From positions 1,116,001 to 1,180,000 of the forward strand of contig NZ_CP006911.1 of NCBI RefSeq assembly GCF_001281385.1: a stretch of 64,000 nt of DNA. Reading direction: 5' to 3'. Position numbers and translations under genes: made by a program. This DNA comes from Candidatus Pseudothioglobus singularis PS1 (GTDB lineage: Bacteria > Pseudomonadota > Gammaproteobacteria > PS1 > Pseudothioglobaceae). The notes beneath the pieces were generated by a model. That model saw only the letters and a list, made by a program, of their open reading frames with translations, was not told the DNA's origin and searched no databases. Positions 28,081 to 37,068 of the stretch are shown in pieces (the first letter of the stretch is position 1; each line of letters starts with the position of its first letter).

Positions 28081-29661
28081 ATGAATAAAATATACCTGCT
28101 TTTATTTCTGACATTGTTCTCTGTAAAAAGCTACGCAGGGGATTGTCCTGATGGTAGCGATCCGATTAAATCGATTTCAGATGATGGTACATACTTTGTA
28201 TACAAGTGTGGTGGTAGTTCAAATAATAACTCAGCAGCTGATACGTCATCAAATAATACTTCATCGGTCAAAGCCTCAGAAATAGAGATATATGACGTTG
28301 CTTTTTCTTCTGATGTTTTAGAGGATTTACTAAATAGGATAGTCTCAAAACTGGATTATGACTTCAGTAATCATAAGTTGGCAAAAAGTGTTGAAGATGC
28401 AAACTGTAGGTTCACCTTAAAAAGAATCGTCTACGATAAAAGTGAATCTGGCGAATTGGAAAATTGGAACATGGCCTTAGGCTATATTAATATTAAGGAT
28501 GCAAATGTAGATTTTGTTAAATCCTCTTGGAGGATGGGTGGACTTTCGATTGATCCAAGTTTCTTCATTGACGAAACAAATATAAAGCTCACAGAAGATG
28601 GTCACTTTGTTGGGAAAATGGCCTACTTTAATAGAAGCGTAGATAAAGGCGAAGTCCCAGAAAACCCTACATATCCCACTCTCATTAAACACCAAAGGTC
28701 AAATGCTGCAACTTTTAAAGATAACAAAATAGTTGAGGCGAAGTACTTTATTGATGTTGAGGATTGGGCTGGAGGCGTATTATTTGTAACCGGCTGCAGG
28801 GATGGTATTCTAGTTCCAAAAAAACCTAAGACAGTTAAAAAAGTAGCCAAAAAAGTTGAAACTAAAGAAAAAGCAACAGAAAACAAAACAAAAAAAGTAG
28901 CCCCAACCACTCAACCATCGACCTCTGCATCAGACCCAGTTATATCAAAAGTGGTTGAGGTTACGCATGGAGACAAACTTGTTGTAAACATTGCCGAACC
29001 TCATGAGCTTGCTGACAACTATATAAAAGTATCTTTGAAAGATATTGACGCGCCAGATGCTACAAAATCATGCCCTAAGCAGATCGAATTTGGAGTCAAG
29101 GTAAGGGATTATGTCTCCAAAAGACTGAGTGATGCGTCTTCTATCAAACTTAGCAACATCAGAAAAACAAATACCAAGCTCATTGCACAAGTTATTGTTG
29201 ATGGCAAAGATTTAGGTAATGAGCTCGTAGAAATGGGTTACGCATCTGAAGAGTACGGCTTCTGGAAGCCATACTATTGTAGTGCTTTAACAGCGGTTCA
29301 AGCGGGCCAACAACTCTTTGATAAAGACCCTGACATGTCTATCTTCTGGCTTGAGCGCTCATTGATATTAGACCCAGATGGCAGCAACAATACGTTATCA
29401 ACCTTTCTTCTAAGCCAGCAATATGAAAATAAGGGTGAGGAAAAAATATCTATTGATTATCTAAAGAGATCTGCATCACTAGGATGGGTCCAAGCAATGG
29501 AAGAGCTTGGACAGCAATATCTTATTGGTAGCAGAGTTAATCAAGATAAAAATCAAGGAAAAAAATGGCTTAAAAAGGCTCACGACAAAGGTAGTCAAAT
29601 TGCTGAGACAATATTCTGCAACTCACTTCCTGTTGCAAAACAAAACTCTTGTAGATTATAG
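28081..29661 (+). CDS. Secreted protein with inactive nuclease-like (SNase) domain and Sel1/TPR-like repeats
   Basis: The 526-residue protein has a Sec signal peptide (cleavage after SYA, residue 19) and a low-complexity Ser/Asn segment. It then has an unrecognised domain (about 65-240), a Lys/Thr-rich linker (245-285), a staphylococcal-nuclease-fold domain (291-400), and one or two Sel1-like helical repeats (425-510). The nuclease fold is recognisable from VEVTHGDKLVV, KDIDAPDA and VIVDGKDLGNELVEMGYA. However, the catalytic Arg35, Glu43 and Arg87 positions are S318, D326 and K366, so cleavage is not expected. It follows the DUF1501 gene by 64 bp, with AAGGAG 13 nt before ATG, and is possibly cotranscribed. 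Confidence 0.75.
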   Translation: MNKIYLLLFLTLFSVKSYAGDCPDGSDPIKSISDDGTYFVYKCGGSSNNNSAADTSSNNTSSVKASEIEIYDVAFSSDVLEDLLNRIVSKLDYDFSNHKLAKSVEDANCRFTLKRIVYDKSESGELENWNMALGYINIKDANVDFVKSSWRMGGLSIDPSFFIDETNIKLTEDGHFVGKMAYFNRSVDKGEVPENPTYPTLIKHQRSNAATFKDNKIVEAKYFIDVEDWAGGVLFVTGCRDGILVPKKPKTVKKVAKKVETKEKATENKTKKVAPTTQPSTSASDPVISKVVEVTHGDKLVVNIAEPHELADNYIKVSLKDIDAPDATKSCPKQIEFGVKVRDYVSKRLSDASSIKLSNIRKTNTKLIAQVIVDGKDLGNELVEMGYASEEYGFWKPYYCSALTAVQAGQQLFDKDPDMSIFWLERSLILDPDGSNNTLSTFLLSQQYENKGEEKISIDYLKRSASLGWVQAMEELGQQYLIGSRVNQDKNQGKKWLKKAHDKGSQIAETIFCNSLPVAKQNSCRL

Positions 29662-29685
29662 TCATTGCTCATCTGTAAATTCTAG

Positions 29686-31380
29686 TTAAGAGCTTTCAAT
29701 TGACTCAATCATAAGCTGCAAAGACTCATTCCCTCTAAATGAATTGACATTGAGCTTATAAGCCACCCTAGCCTTCTTGGAATCAAGCTTTTCCTGAAAA
29801 AAAGCGATTCCCTCTAAAACTGAATTTGTACCTTGGAGTTTTAAATTACACTTGAGATGTTTTTCACCCACAATTCTCTGTTCAACTAGCTCAAAGTCAC
29901 CATAAAAAATGGGCTCTTCAAAACCCTGACCCCAGGGTGAAGCTTGCCTCAACAGCTCTGCATTTTTAAGGGTTATTTCAGCTGAATCAAGACTTCCATC
30001 GGTTAGAAGCTCGATAATTGGTTTTTTACCTTTGAGATGCTTTGTTATTTCCTCAGTAAATGCATTTTTGAACTGCTCAAAGTTATCTGGATTGATGGTC
30101 AAACCTGCCGCCATCGCATGGCCACCAAACTTCTCAATGAGTCCTTGATTTTCTCTATCAACAAGGTCTAGCAAGTCTTTGATGTGGACATCTGGAATAG
30201 AGCGTATAGAGCCCTTTAAAACGTTATCTGCCTTGGCAAACACTGCAGATGGGCACTGATAGGTTTCTTTGAGTTTTCCAGCAACAATACCGACCACTCC
30301 CTCGTGCCAAGACTCGTCATAGAGAACGATTGCAAAATCACTCTTATCGATAGCTTGATCTTCAACAATAGCTAGAGCCTCGTCCTGCATACGAGTCTGC
30401 TCTTTGCGCCTTTTAATATTAAACTCTTCAAGCGTTTGCGCATACCTTCTCGCATCATTCATATCATCTGATAAGAGGCAGCGAATCCCCTGAGAAATAT
30501 CACTGAGTCTTCCTGCCGCATTGATTCTTGGTGCGACTGTAAATCCAAGGTCAGATGCTTGAAGCGACTCAACTGGCCTTTTTGTTAACTCAAGGATGGC
30601 AAGGATGCCTTTTGAGCACCGTTTTTCACGAATACGCTTGATTCCTTCATTCACTAGAATTCGATTGTTTTGATCCAGTTTTACAACATCTGCAACGGTT
30701 CCAAGTGCAACTAAATCAAGAAGCGTTCGAAGGTCTGGATTTTGAATATTATTCTTTTCAAAATAACCTTGTTTTGTGAGATAGGTTTTAAGTGATGAAA
30801 ACAAATAAAAACAGACCCCAACCCCAGCCAAATTTTTTGATGGAAAATCACAACCCCTTAAATTGGGATTAATAATCGCATTGGCATTGGGAAGCTCATT
30901 AGGCGGAAGGTGATGATCTGTGATAATGACGTCAATATCAAGGGATCTTGCAAGTTCTGCACCCTCATTACTTGATATGCCATTATCGACCGTAATAATG
31001 AGATCTGGCTCTTTATCACGCTTTGCCTCATTAACGATCTCAGGACTGAGACCATAGCCATGCTTAAAACGATTTGGAACTAAAAAATCGACATGTTTTG
31101 CACCCATGAGTCTTAGCGCCTTAATAGCCACTGCACTGGCAGTTGCACCGTCCGCATCAAAATCTCCAACAATCAGGATCTGCTTATCCTCTAAGAGGCA
31201 TTTCTCAAGAAGCTCTAGGGCGATATTGAGTTGGTCAAAGTTGGGCTTAAGAAGACCAGGAAGCGCCATTGAGAGCTGCGACTCAGAGACGCCTCTGGCT
31301 GCATAGATTCTTTTGAGAATTAAGGGTATATCGTCAGAATATGACTCATACAAGGATTGATCAATCTCTCTAGTCAGCAC
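29686..31380 (-). CDS. recJ: Single-stranded-DNA-specific exonuclease RecJ
   Basis: This 5'-3' ssDNA exonuclease acts in recombination, mismatch and base-excision repair. The 564 residues have the DHH motifs: DFDADGATA, then TVDNG, then TDHHLPP, and the DHHA1 domain with KFGGHAMAAGLTI. An OB-fold region near the C terminus is present (SPWGQGFEEPIFYGDF). The length is typical of gammaproteobacteria. The start overlaps the end of the upstream DUF1566 gene by 11 bp. It converges with the pseudo-nuclease gene. Confidence 0.97.
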   Translation of the reverse strand: MLTREIDQSLYESYSDDIPLILKRIYAARGVSESQLSMALPGLLKPNFDQLNIALELLEKCLLEDKQILIVGDFDADGATASAVAIKALRLMGAKHVDFLVPNRFKHGYGLSPEIVNEAKRDKEPDLIITVDNGISSNEGAELARSLDIDVIITDHHLPPNELPNANAIINPNLRGCDFPSKNLAGVGVCFYLFSSLKTYLTKQGYFEKNNIQNPDLRTLLDLVALGTVADVVKLDQNNRILVNEGIKRIREKRCSKGILAILELTKRPVESLQASDLGFTVAPRINAAGRLSDISQGIRCLLSDDMNDARRYAQTLEEFNIKRRKEQTRMQDEALAIVEDQAIDKSDFAIVLYDESWHEGVVGIVAGKLKETYQCPSAVFAKADNVLKGSIRSIPDVHIKDLLDLVDRENQGLIEKFGGHAMAAGLTINPDNFEQFKNAFTEEITKHLKGKKPIIELLTDGSLDSAEITLKNAELLRQASPWGQGFEEPIFYGDFELVEQRIVGEKHLKCNLKLQGTNSVLEGIAFFQEKLDSKKARVAYKLNVNSFRGNESLQLMIESIESS

Positions 31381-31930
31381 TTCTTACAAGTCTTACAAAA
31401 GTGTCAATGGTTTTCTCACGCGCCTTTGAGCCGCCATAGAAAAAAGGCACCTCGAAGGCGAGTTTAGGGCTATTTGTGACTGAATCAGAGGTCCAATAAG
31501 TATTCTTCTGAGTGTTAGGAAAAAAGTCTGTATTAATGAGCGTATCGCTCTCACCATAATAGTCAACAATCGTATTTAATTCATCAAGTGATGGAAGGCG
31601 CCAATCTGCATAACCACAAAGATTGGCTTTATTTATATCGGCAGTAAAGGACAGTGTATTGCAGTTTTTACCCCAATAACAATTCTTAGTATAGGTCCCA
31701 TTATCTCTCCCACTCTCACCATCAAACCAAGTATAGGTGTTGAGGCTATATTGAATGCCTTCTTCTTCACTCTTGACTTCCCAGAGAAGTGACTTACTGT
31801 CATCTAAAACGCAGGACCAAGCCTCACTATCTAAAGCTAAAATTTCGCCAGAATCTGAAACTTTATGCATTTCAGCTAATGCCGAAATACTCATCAAATA
31901 AAGTAAAGGTAATAAAAGAAATTTATTCAT
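31370..31930 (-). CDS. Secreted DUF1566 domain protein
   Basis: The 186-residue protein has a Sec signal peptide (MNKFLLLPLLYLMSISALA). It also has a DUF1566/Lcl-type domain recognised by LLWEVK, NLCGYADWRLPSLDELNTIVDY, NTYWTSD and a C-terminal FVRLVR. Four Cys residues in the mature part suit an exported, disulfide-bonded protein. The function is unknown; related domains occur in adhesins. It overlaps recJ by 11 bp and follows lspA by 68 bp. Confidence 0.85.
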   Translation of the reverse strand: MNKFLLLPLLYLMSISALAEMHKVSDSGEILALDSEAWSCVLDDSKSLLWEVKSEEEGIQYSLNTYTWFDGESGRDNGTYTKNCYWGKNCNTLSFTADINKANLCGYADWRLPSLDELNTIVDYYGESDTLINTDFFPNTQKNTYWTSDSVTNSPKLAFEVPFFYGGSKAREKTIDTFVRLVRSAD

Positions 31931-31998
31931 TGAGTTTGAGTGGAATGCATTTATTTAATATTCTACCACTTATGGTGATTCTCGATGCTATTGGAATT

Positions 31999-32463
31999 TT
32001 ATTTACTAGTCGATTTTCTCTCAAATATGAGAAGTGCAACGCCCAAAAAGATTAAGCTGTCTGCTATATTAAAGACAGGCCAATAGAAACTATTGACATG
32101 AACATCAATGAAGTCGATGACAAAACCATACTGCGCCCTATCAATTAAATTGCCTACAGCACCTGAGAGAAGTAGAAACTGTCCTGTTAACTTTTGACGA
32201 TAAATTGAAGATGTCTTTTGCGTCCAAATCACGATCCAAATAGAAACTAAGATAGAGACAACTAAAAGAAATGACTTTTGCATCATACCCCCGCCTGCGA
32301 GAAAACTAAAAGCAGCGCCTGTATTTTGAAGATAGGTCCAACTGAGGAAAGGATTAACAACGATTGACTGACCTAAATCAAACGAAGACATAAAAATTTG
32401 CTTGGTAAATTGATCTGTTAAAACCAATCCAAGAAATAATAGGTAGTAGCCTTTGTGCTTCAT
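31999..32463 (-). CDS. lspA: Lipoprotein signal peptidase
   Basis: This inner-membrane aspartyl protease cleaves prolipoprotein signal peptides. The 154 residues have four membrane spans. The catalytic aspartates lie in GAVGNLIDRAQYGFVIDFIDV and FNIADSLIFLG, and the N-terminal LVLTDQFTK is conserved. Its partner ileS is not adjacent. It is divergent from fabI across a 140-bp gap. Confidence 0.96.
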   Translation of the reverse strand: MKHKGYYLLFLGLVLTDQFTKQIFMSSFDLGQSIVVNPFLSWTYLQNTGAAFSFLAGGGMMQKSFLLVVSILVSIWIVIWTQKTSSIYRQKLTGQFLLLSGAVGNLIDRAQYGFVIDFIDVHVNSFYWPVFNIADSLIFLGVALLIFERKSTSK

Positions 32464-32604
32464 AAATATCTTCAGTAATTGTTAAATTTAAGAGTCCGTG
32501 ATTAACTTTAAATAATCCTCAACATTTATTAAGTAAACAGCATCTATTTAGTCAATGTGTTTATAATTAAACCCTAACTGTATTATAAATATTATGGAGG
32601 TTTC

Positions 32605-33390
32605 ATGGGTTTTTTAACAGGTAAAAAAGCACTCATTGTTGGCGTTGCTTCAAACCGCTCTATAGCTTGGGGAATTGCTGAATCAATGGCAGCAAATGGC
32701 TGTGAACTTGCCTTTACTTATCAAACTGAGAAACTTAAAGGTCGCGTTGAAAAGTGTGCTGAAATCTGTAACTCATCTATTGTAATTCCTTGTGATGTAT
32801 CCAGTGATAAGCAAATTAATGAAACTTTTGATGAACTTAAAAAATCATGGGATAGTTTTGACATTTTAATTCACTCAGTGGCTTTTGCAGAAAGAGCTGA
32901 GCTCGATGGTAATTATCTTGAGGTCACAACGCGTGAAGGATTCCTCAAGGCGCATGAAATTAGCTCATATAGCTTTACTGCACTTGCAAAATCAGCGATG
33001 CCGATGCTTAATGAGAACGGTGCCCTATTAACACTGAGTTACTTAGGAGCTCTTAGAGCAATTCCTAATTACAATGTGATGGGTATTGCTAAAGCCTCTC
33101 TTGAAGCCAATGTTAGATATATGGCTGCAGCAATGGGAGCTGAAAAAGGTATTCGCGTCAACGCGGTATCAGCAGGCGCAATCAAAACACTTGCAGCAAG
33201 TGGCATTAAAGGGTTTGGAAAATTACTTGATCATGCTGCTGAGAGCTCTGCGCTTAAACGCAATGTCAGCATTGAGGAAGTCGGCAATGTGGCAGCATTT
33301 TTATGCTCAGATCTAGCCTCTGGAGTAACCGGTGAGGTTACCTACGTTGATGCAGGGTATAACTTCTATGAGAAAGGCCCAGATCTTTAA
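32605..33390 (+). CDS. fabI: Enoyl-[acyl-carrier-protein] reductase (NADH), FabI type
   Basis: This enzyme catalyses the last step of each fatty-acid elongation cycle. The 261 residues show the atypical SDR nucleotide loop [13 protein letters not shown] and the catalytic Y146, Y156 and K163 at exactly the E. coli FabI numbering. A strong GGAGG site precedes ATG 32605. A monocistronic unit is likely, as the next gene is 98 bp away behind an AT-rich inverted repeat. Confidence 0.97.
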   Translation: MGFLTGKKALIVGVASNRSIAWGIAESMAANGCELAFTYQTEKLKGRVEKCAEICNSSIVIPCDVSSDKQINETFDELKKSWDSFDILIHSVAFAERAELDGNYLEVTTREGFLKAHEISSYSFTALAKSAMPMLNENGALLTLSYLGALRAIPNYNVMGIAKASLEANVRYMAAAMGAEKGIRVNAVSAGAIKTLAASGIKGFGKLLDHAAESSALKRNVSIEEVGNVAAFLCSDLASGVTGEVTYVDAGYNFYEKGPDL

Positions 33391-33427
33391 ACACTAAAAA
33401 AAAATATTCTTTGATATTGATAAATTT

Positions 33428-33452
33428 AGGATTTTTAGTATACTAATATCCT
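33428..33452. repeat. AT-rich nested inverted repeat between fabI and the VOC gene
   Basis: A 12-bp perfect palindrome, TTAGTATACTAA (33435-33446), lies inside a second inverted repeat AGGAT/ATCCT. It could be an operator for the next gene or a weak terminator for fabI. No long T-run follows directly, so an operator is slightly preferred. Confidence 0.35.
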
Positions 33453-33488
33453 GATTTTAGGGGTTATTTTTCTTTTTTAGAGTCAATA

Positions 33489-33902
33489 ATGAGTAATCGA
33501 TTTCATTTGGCTATTGAGGCTGGAAAATTAAGCAATACTGTTAAATTTTATACTGATGTACTTGGATGTCAGCTTGATATGTCTGAAGAGGGTAAATGGC
33601 AAGACGTGGATTTTTGGGGGAATGAACTTACCCTACATCAATCAAAGCCTCGAAATAGTGATAGCCTTGAAAGGCATAGACATAGTGTAGATATGGGCGA
33701 TGTCATTGTGCCTCACTTAGGAATACATTTACCATTAGAAGAATATCAAAGAGTTAAAGCCAGTGTTGCTTCTTCTGTAGGTTTTGTAGATAAGCCTTAT
33801 ATCAGGTTTGAAGATACAGACTATCAACAAGAAACTTTCTTCGTTGAAGATCCCAACTTCAATGTTCTTGAGATTAAGAGTATGGTCAAACCTAGAGACT
33901 AA
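33489..33902 (+). CDS. VOC (glyoxalase/bleomycin resistance) family protein
   Basis: The 137-residue single-domain protein has the vicinal-oxygen-chelate pattern. It begins RFHLAIEAGKLSNTVKFYTDVLGCQ with a candidate first ligand His, followed by HLGIHLPLEEYQ and a C-terminal FFVEDPNFNVLEIK with the usual terminal Glu. Similar proteins are dioxygenases, isomerases or binding proteins; the substrate is unknown. It is isolated between fabI and the convergent ppiD. Confidence 0.85.
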   Translation: MSNRFHLAIEAGKLSNTVKFYTDVLGCQLDMSEEGKWQDVDFWGNELTLHQSKPRNSDSLERHRHSVDMGDVIVPHLGIHLPLEEYQRVKASVASSVGFVDKPYIRFEDTDYQQETFFVEDPNFNVLEIKSMVKPRD

Positions 33903-33932
33903 TAAACCTTTGAAATTTAATTTAAATTAAAT

Positions 33933-35777
33933 CTATAGTAAATCAGAGAACACTCTAATTTCAGCATTATCTCTTAACTGCCTAATAAGAGTAACAAACA
34001 TTTCATTGTTCTCCTGGCTCAAATAAAGCGCTGAGATGCCAGTATTTGTATCCTCCTCAGGAACTCTAACTCCGCTTAAATCAATCACCAAAGAAGTTAA
34101 TTGGTTAGCACTTTGAGCACTATAAGTGTGTCTTCCTTCTTCAGGTTTTGATAAAGCAAATGATATAGATGCAACATTATAAGGCAACTCACTAGCTCTT
34201 GAAAGCCAGCCTTCAGAAACCCACTCTAGGTTGTTCTCTAAGATTAATTTATTGGCTGTTTGCTCATCACCACTTGAGAATGCAGAGGCAATACTTTCAG
34301 CAATGTTTTCAATCACTTCTTTTGCTGAAGCTGTCTTAAGAGTGGACTCAATTTGATCTTCTACTTCAATTAAATCTCTCTCACGCTCTGACTGCAGATC
34401 AGATAAAGCCAAAACAACAAATTTTTCTGAATCAATCTCCATAACTTCAGAATTATCACCGTCATCGATAACTGAAGAACTAAATGCAGAAGCAACAAAT
34501 TTTGCATCATACAGACTGCTGCCATTACCAAAATATTCACTACTTTGAAGCTCAAGCCCAAACTGATCAGCAACAATATCTAGAGACTCTTCATAAGATA
34601 AATTAATGAACTCCTCTAAAGAGCTAAATAACATCTTTTCTTTTGCATTTTTAATATAAAGTGCTGCTAATTGCTCCTCAACTTCATTAAAAGCTTGCAT
34701 TGTTTCAGCTTCTATATCTGTAAGCTTAATGATATGAAAATAACCATAATCAGTAGCAACCACATCACTAACATCGCCAATATTCATTGCAAATGCAGCC
34801 TCATCAAATTCAGCACCCATTAACTCTTTTTCAAAAAAACCAAGATCTCCGCCCTCTTCACTTGAAGAGCTGTCTTCAGATTTTGCTTTAGCGAGTTCAG
34901 CAAAGTCAGCGCCCTGATTGATCTGCTTTAATAGGTCATTAGCTAATTCTTCACTCTCAACTAGTATATGCTGCGCCCTTCTTCTTTCTGAGTTTGTATA
35001 GAGTTCAGCATTGTCGTCGTAAAGATTTTGAAGATCATCATTAGTTGGATTTTCAGGCTCATCCATACTGTCTAATGTAAGCTCTACAAAATCCACTTTA
35101 ACCTTTCGTCCTTCAATAAAGCTTGATCTATTTTCATTAAAATAATCTGAAATTTGATCCTTTGAAACACTAACTTGATCTAGATAATTACTTGTATTCA
35201 GGGCAATATACGAAACCTCTCTTTGCTGAGATGCAAGATCATTAAGTTGATCAATTTGAATCGATGACATAAAAGCTGAACCACTCAGATTTCTCTTAAT
35301 TTGTTCCCGTGTTAATGATTTTGATTGAGCTAATTCATAGCCAGCAGGTGAATAACTGTTAAGTCTTAATAATTGAGTATATCGATCTTGTGAAAATTCA
35401 CCATCTACTGAGAAAGCTTGATTTAATTCAATAACCGATTTAACCTCATCATCTAGGGTAACAATATCTAATGAGTTGGCATAATTTTCTATCAGCTTTT
35501 CATTAATCATGGAATCTAAAAGAGTTTGCTTGATAGCATCATCAATCTCTTGGGTGTAGGCAGCGCCTAATTGTTGCTGCAAGTTGCGTTGTTGTGTATT
35601 TAATTCTTGGTAATAAACATTAATATCAATATCTTCTCCATCAACTGTAGCAATCGAGTTATTTGCAGAACGACTTACATAATCTTGAATTCCGAACAAG
35701 GCAAATGGAACCGTTATTAAGCCAACGATGAGATAAGCGACCCAACCTTTTGATTTATTTCTTATTGCACTTAACAT
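33933..35777 (-). CDS. ppiD: Periplasmic folding chaperone PpiD (SurA-N and parvulin domains)
   Basis: The 614-residue protein is anchored by one N-terminal span (GWVAYLIVGLITVPFALFGI) and faces the periplasm near SecYEG. It has an SurA-like N domain (about 40-190) and a parvulin domain (about 260-360, with RRAQHILV, GADFAELAKAKSEDSSS and GGDLGFFEKELM). A long C-terminal region follows. YfgM, its known partner in E. coli, is encoded at 49807-50424. A 10-bp hairpin lies 22 bp upstream of the start. Confidence 0.94.
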   Translation of the reverse strand: MLSAIRNKSKGWVAYLIVGLITVPFALFGIQDYVSRSANNSIATVDGEDIDINVYYQELNTQQRNLQQQLGAAYTQEIDDAIKQTLLDSMINEKLIENYANSLDIVTLDDEVKSVIELNQAFSVDGEFSQDRYTQLLRLNSYSPAGYELAQSKSLTREQIKRNLSGSAFMSSIQIDQLNDLASQQREVSYIALNTSNYLDQVSVSKDQISDYFNENRSSFIEGRKVKVDFVELTLDSMDEPENPTNDDLQNLYDDNAELYTNSERRRAQHILVESEELANDLLKQINQGADFAELAKAKSEDSSSSEEGGDLGFFEKELMGAEFDEAAFAMNIGDVSDVVATDYGYFHIIKLTDIEAETMQAFNEVEEQLAALYIKNAKEKMLFSSLEEFINLSYEESLDIVADQFGLELQSSEYFGNGSSLYDAKFVASAFSSSVIDDGDNSEVMEIDSEKFVVLALSDLQSERERDLIEVEDQIESTLKTASAKEVIENIAESIASAFSSGDEQTANKLILENNLEWVSEGWLSRASELPYNVASISFALSKPEEGRHTYSAQSANQLTSLVIDLSGVRVPEEDTNTGISALYLSQENNEMFVTLIRQLRDNAEIRVFSDLL

Positions 35778-35798
35778 AATAATATTTTTACCAAAAAT

Positions 35799-35821
35799 GT
35801 TGATACTATTTTAGTATCAAC
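35799..35821 (-). promoter_or_regulatory. 10-bp hairpin in the ppiD 5' region
   Basis: GTTGATACTA and its exact complement surround a 3-nt loop and on the minus strand are followed by ATTTTT. It lies 22 bp before the ppiD ATG, so it may act as an attenuator or mRNA stability element, or end read-through from the threonine aldolase gene upstream. A second 7-bp palindrome (35835-35851) lies just above it. Confidence 0.4.
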
Positions 35822-35998
35822 CAATTACAATTAACTCAAATTCAATTTGAGAGACCTATCAAGAGTCAAAACTAACTCGTGATTTAATTATTTTTTTAGC
35901 TATAGGGATCTTGTATCAATGCAGATCTTACCATTTGCTTGGTGAAGCATTATACAAGGCTATACACTTCATCTATAAAAGTTTTTAAACCTTAAAAT

Positions 35999-37030
35999 TT
36001 ACCCGTATTTTTGTGATAATTTGTCTAAAAGATTTGTAATATCATTTTGATCAGTATTCCATGCAGTCACAAATCGAACAGCTTTCCCGTCCAGCTCTTC
36101 TTCATTGATGTCATAGCCAGCATTATTTAAATAATCAATGACATCTCTAGGAAGATGAACAAAAACTTCATTTGACTCAGTTGGATAGGCTAAATTGATA
36201 TTTGAAAAGGCATTTAAGCCTTTACTTAATTTCTTTGCCATTGCATTTGCATGACTAGCATTTCGAATCCATACATCATTGGAGACATAAGCATTTAACT
36301 GAGATGATATAAAACGCATTTTTGAGAGAAGCTGGCCAGACCTTTTATGAAGGAATGGAAAATTACCAACCATCTCAGGTTTAAAAAATATGATTGCTTC
36401 TGCAGCGAGGCAACCATTTTTAGTACCACCCAAGGTTAGAACATCAACTCCTGACTTCCATGTCATCTCTGCCGGGCTTTCTCCAAGAGATACGAGACCA
36501 TTTGCAAACCGCGCACCATCCATATGGACACTCATCTTATGCTTATGGGCTATTTTTGATATTTCTTGAATCTCATCTAATTGATAAACTGTCCCTGTTT
36601 CACACGATTGAGTAATACTGACAACTGAAGGCTGAGTCACATGAACATTACCAGATCCTCTAACAATCTCATCAAGCTCTTTAGCATTAATTCTTCCATT
36701 ACTACTTCTCATTGGATTTAGCTTAGCACCGCCAGTAAAAAGCTCAGGTGCCCCGCACTCATCAGTATTAATATGAGAGAGCTCATGACAGTAGATTTTT
36801 CCATAAACAGGAGCTAACGCAGATAATGCTAATGCATTTGAAGCAGTCCCAGAAACTGTTAAAAAAACCTCGACATTGGTTTCAAAGACATCAGATAATT
36901 TTTCTTTGAGTCTAGATGACCATTCATCTTCACCATATGATTCTGAAATACCAGAATTAGCATTAATGACAGCATCCATAACCTCTGGGCAAGCACTCGT
37001 CACATTATCTGAAGCAAATAAAGCATTCAT
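35999..37030 (-). CDS. ltaE: Low-specificity threonine aldolase
   Basis: This PLP enzyme cleaves threonine or related beta-hydroxy amino acids to glycine and an aldehyde. The 343 residues include the PLP lysine K204 in TLGGTKNGC, D171 in VHMDGARFANG, and the C-terminal VRFVTAW. The length matches the family. It lies downstream of, and on the same strand as, the DoeB-like deacetylase with a 38-bp gap, so both may work in amino-acid or compatible-solute breakdown. Confidence 0.92.
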   Translation of the reverse strand: MNALFASDNVTSACPEVMDAVINANSGISESYGEDEWSSRLKEKLSDVFETNVEVFLTVSGTASNALALSALAPVYGKIYCHELSHINTDECGAPELFTGGAKLNPMRSSNGRINAKELDEIVRGSGNVHVTQPSVVSITQSCETGTVYQLDEIQEISKIAHKHKMSVHMDGARFANGLVSLGESPAEMTWKSGVDVLTLGGTKNGCLAAEAIIFFKPEMVGNFPFLHKRSGQLLSKMRFISSQLNAYVSNDVWIRNASHANAMAKKLSKGLNAFSNINLAYPTESNEVFVHLPRDVIDYLNNAGYDINEEELDGKAVRFVTAWNTDQNDITNLLDKLSQKYG

Positions 37031-37068
37031 TTTTTCTCCTAATATAAAGGCAATAACAAACTATGAAG

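Noticed and set aside
31789-32055. Plus-strand frame across the DUF1566-lspA junction
   Set aside because: It overlaps two well-supported minus-strand genes and encodes no recognisable domain.
35888-35966. 16-codon frame upstream of ppiD as a leader peptide
   Set aside because: There is no ribosome binding site, no runs of regulatory codons, and it does not overlap either palindrome.
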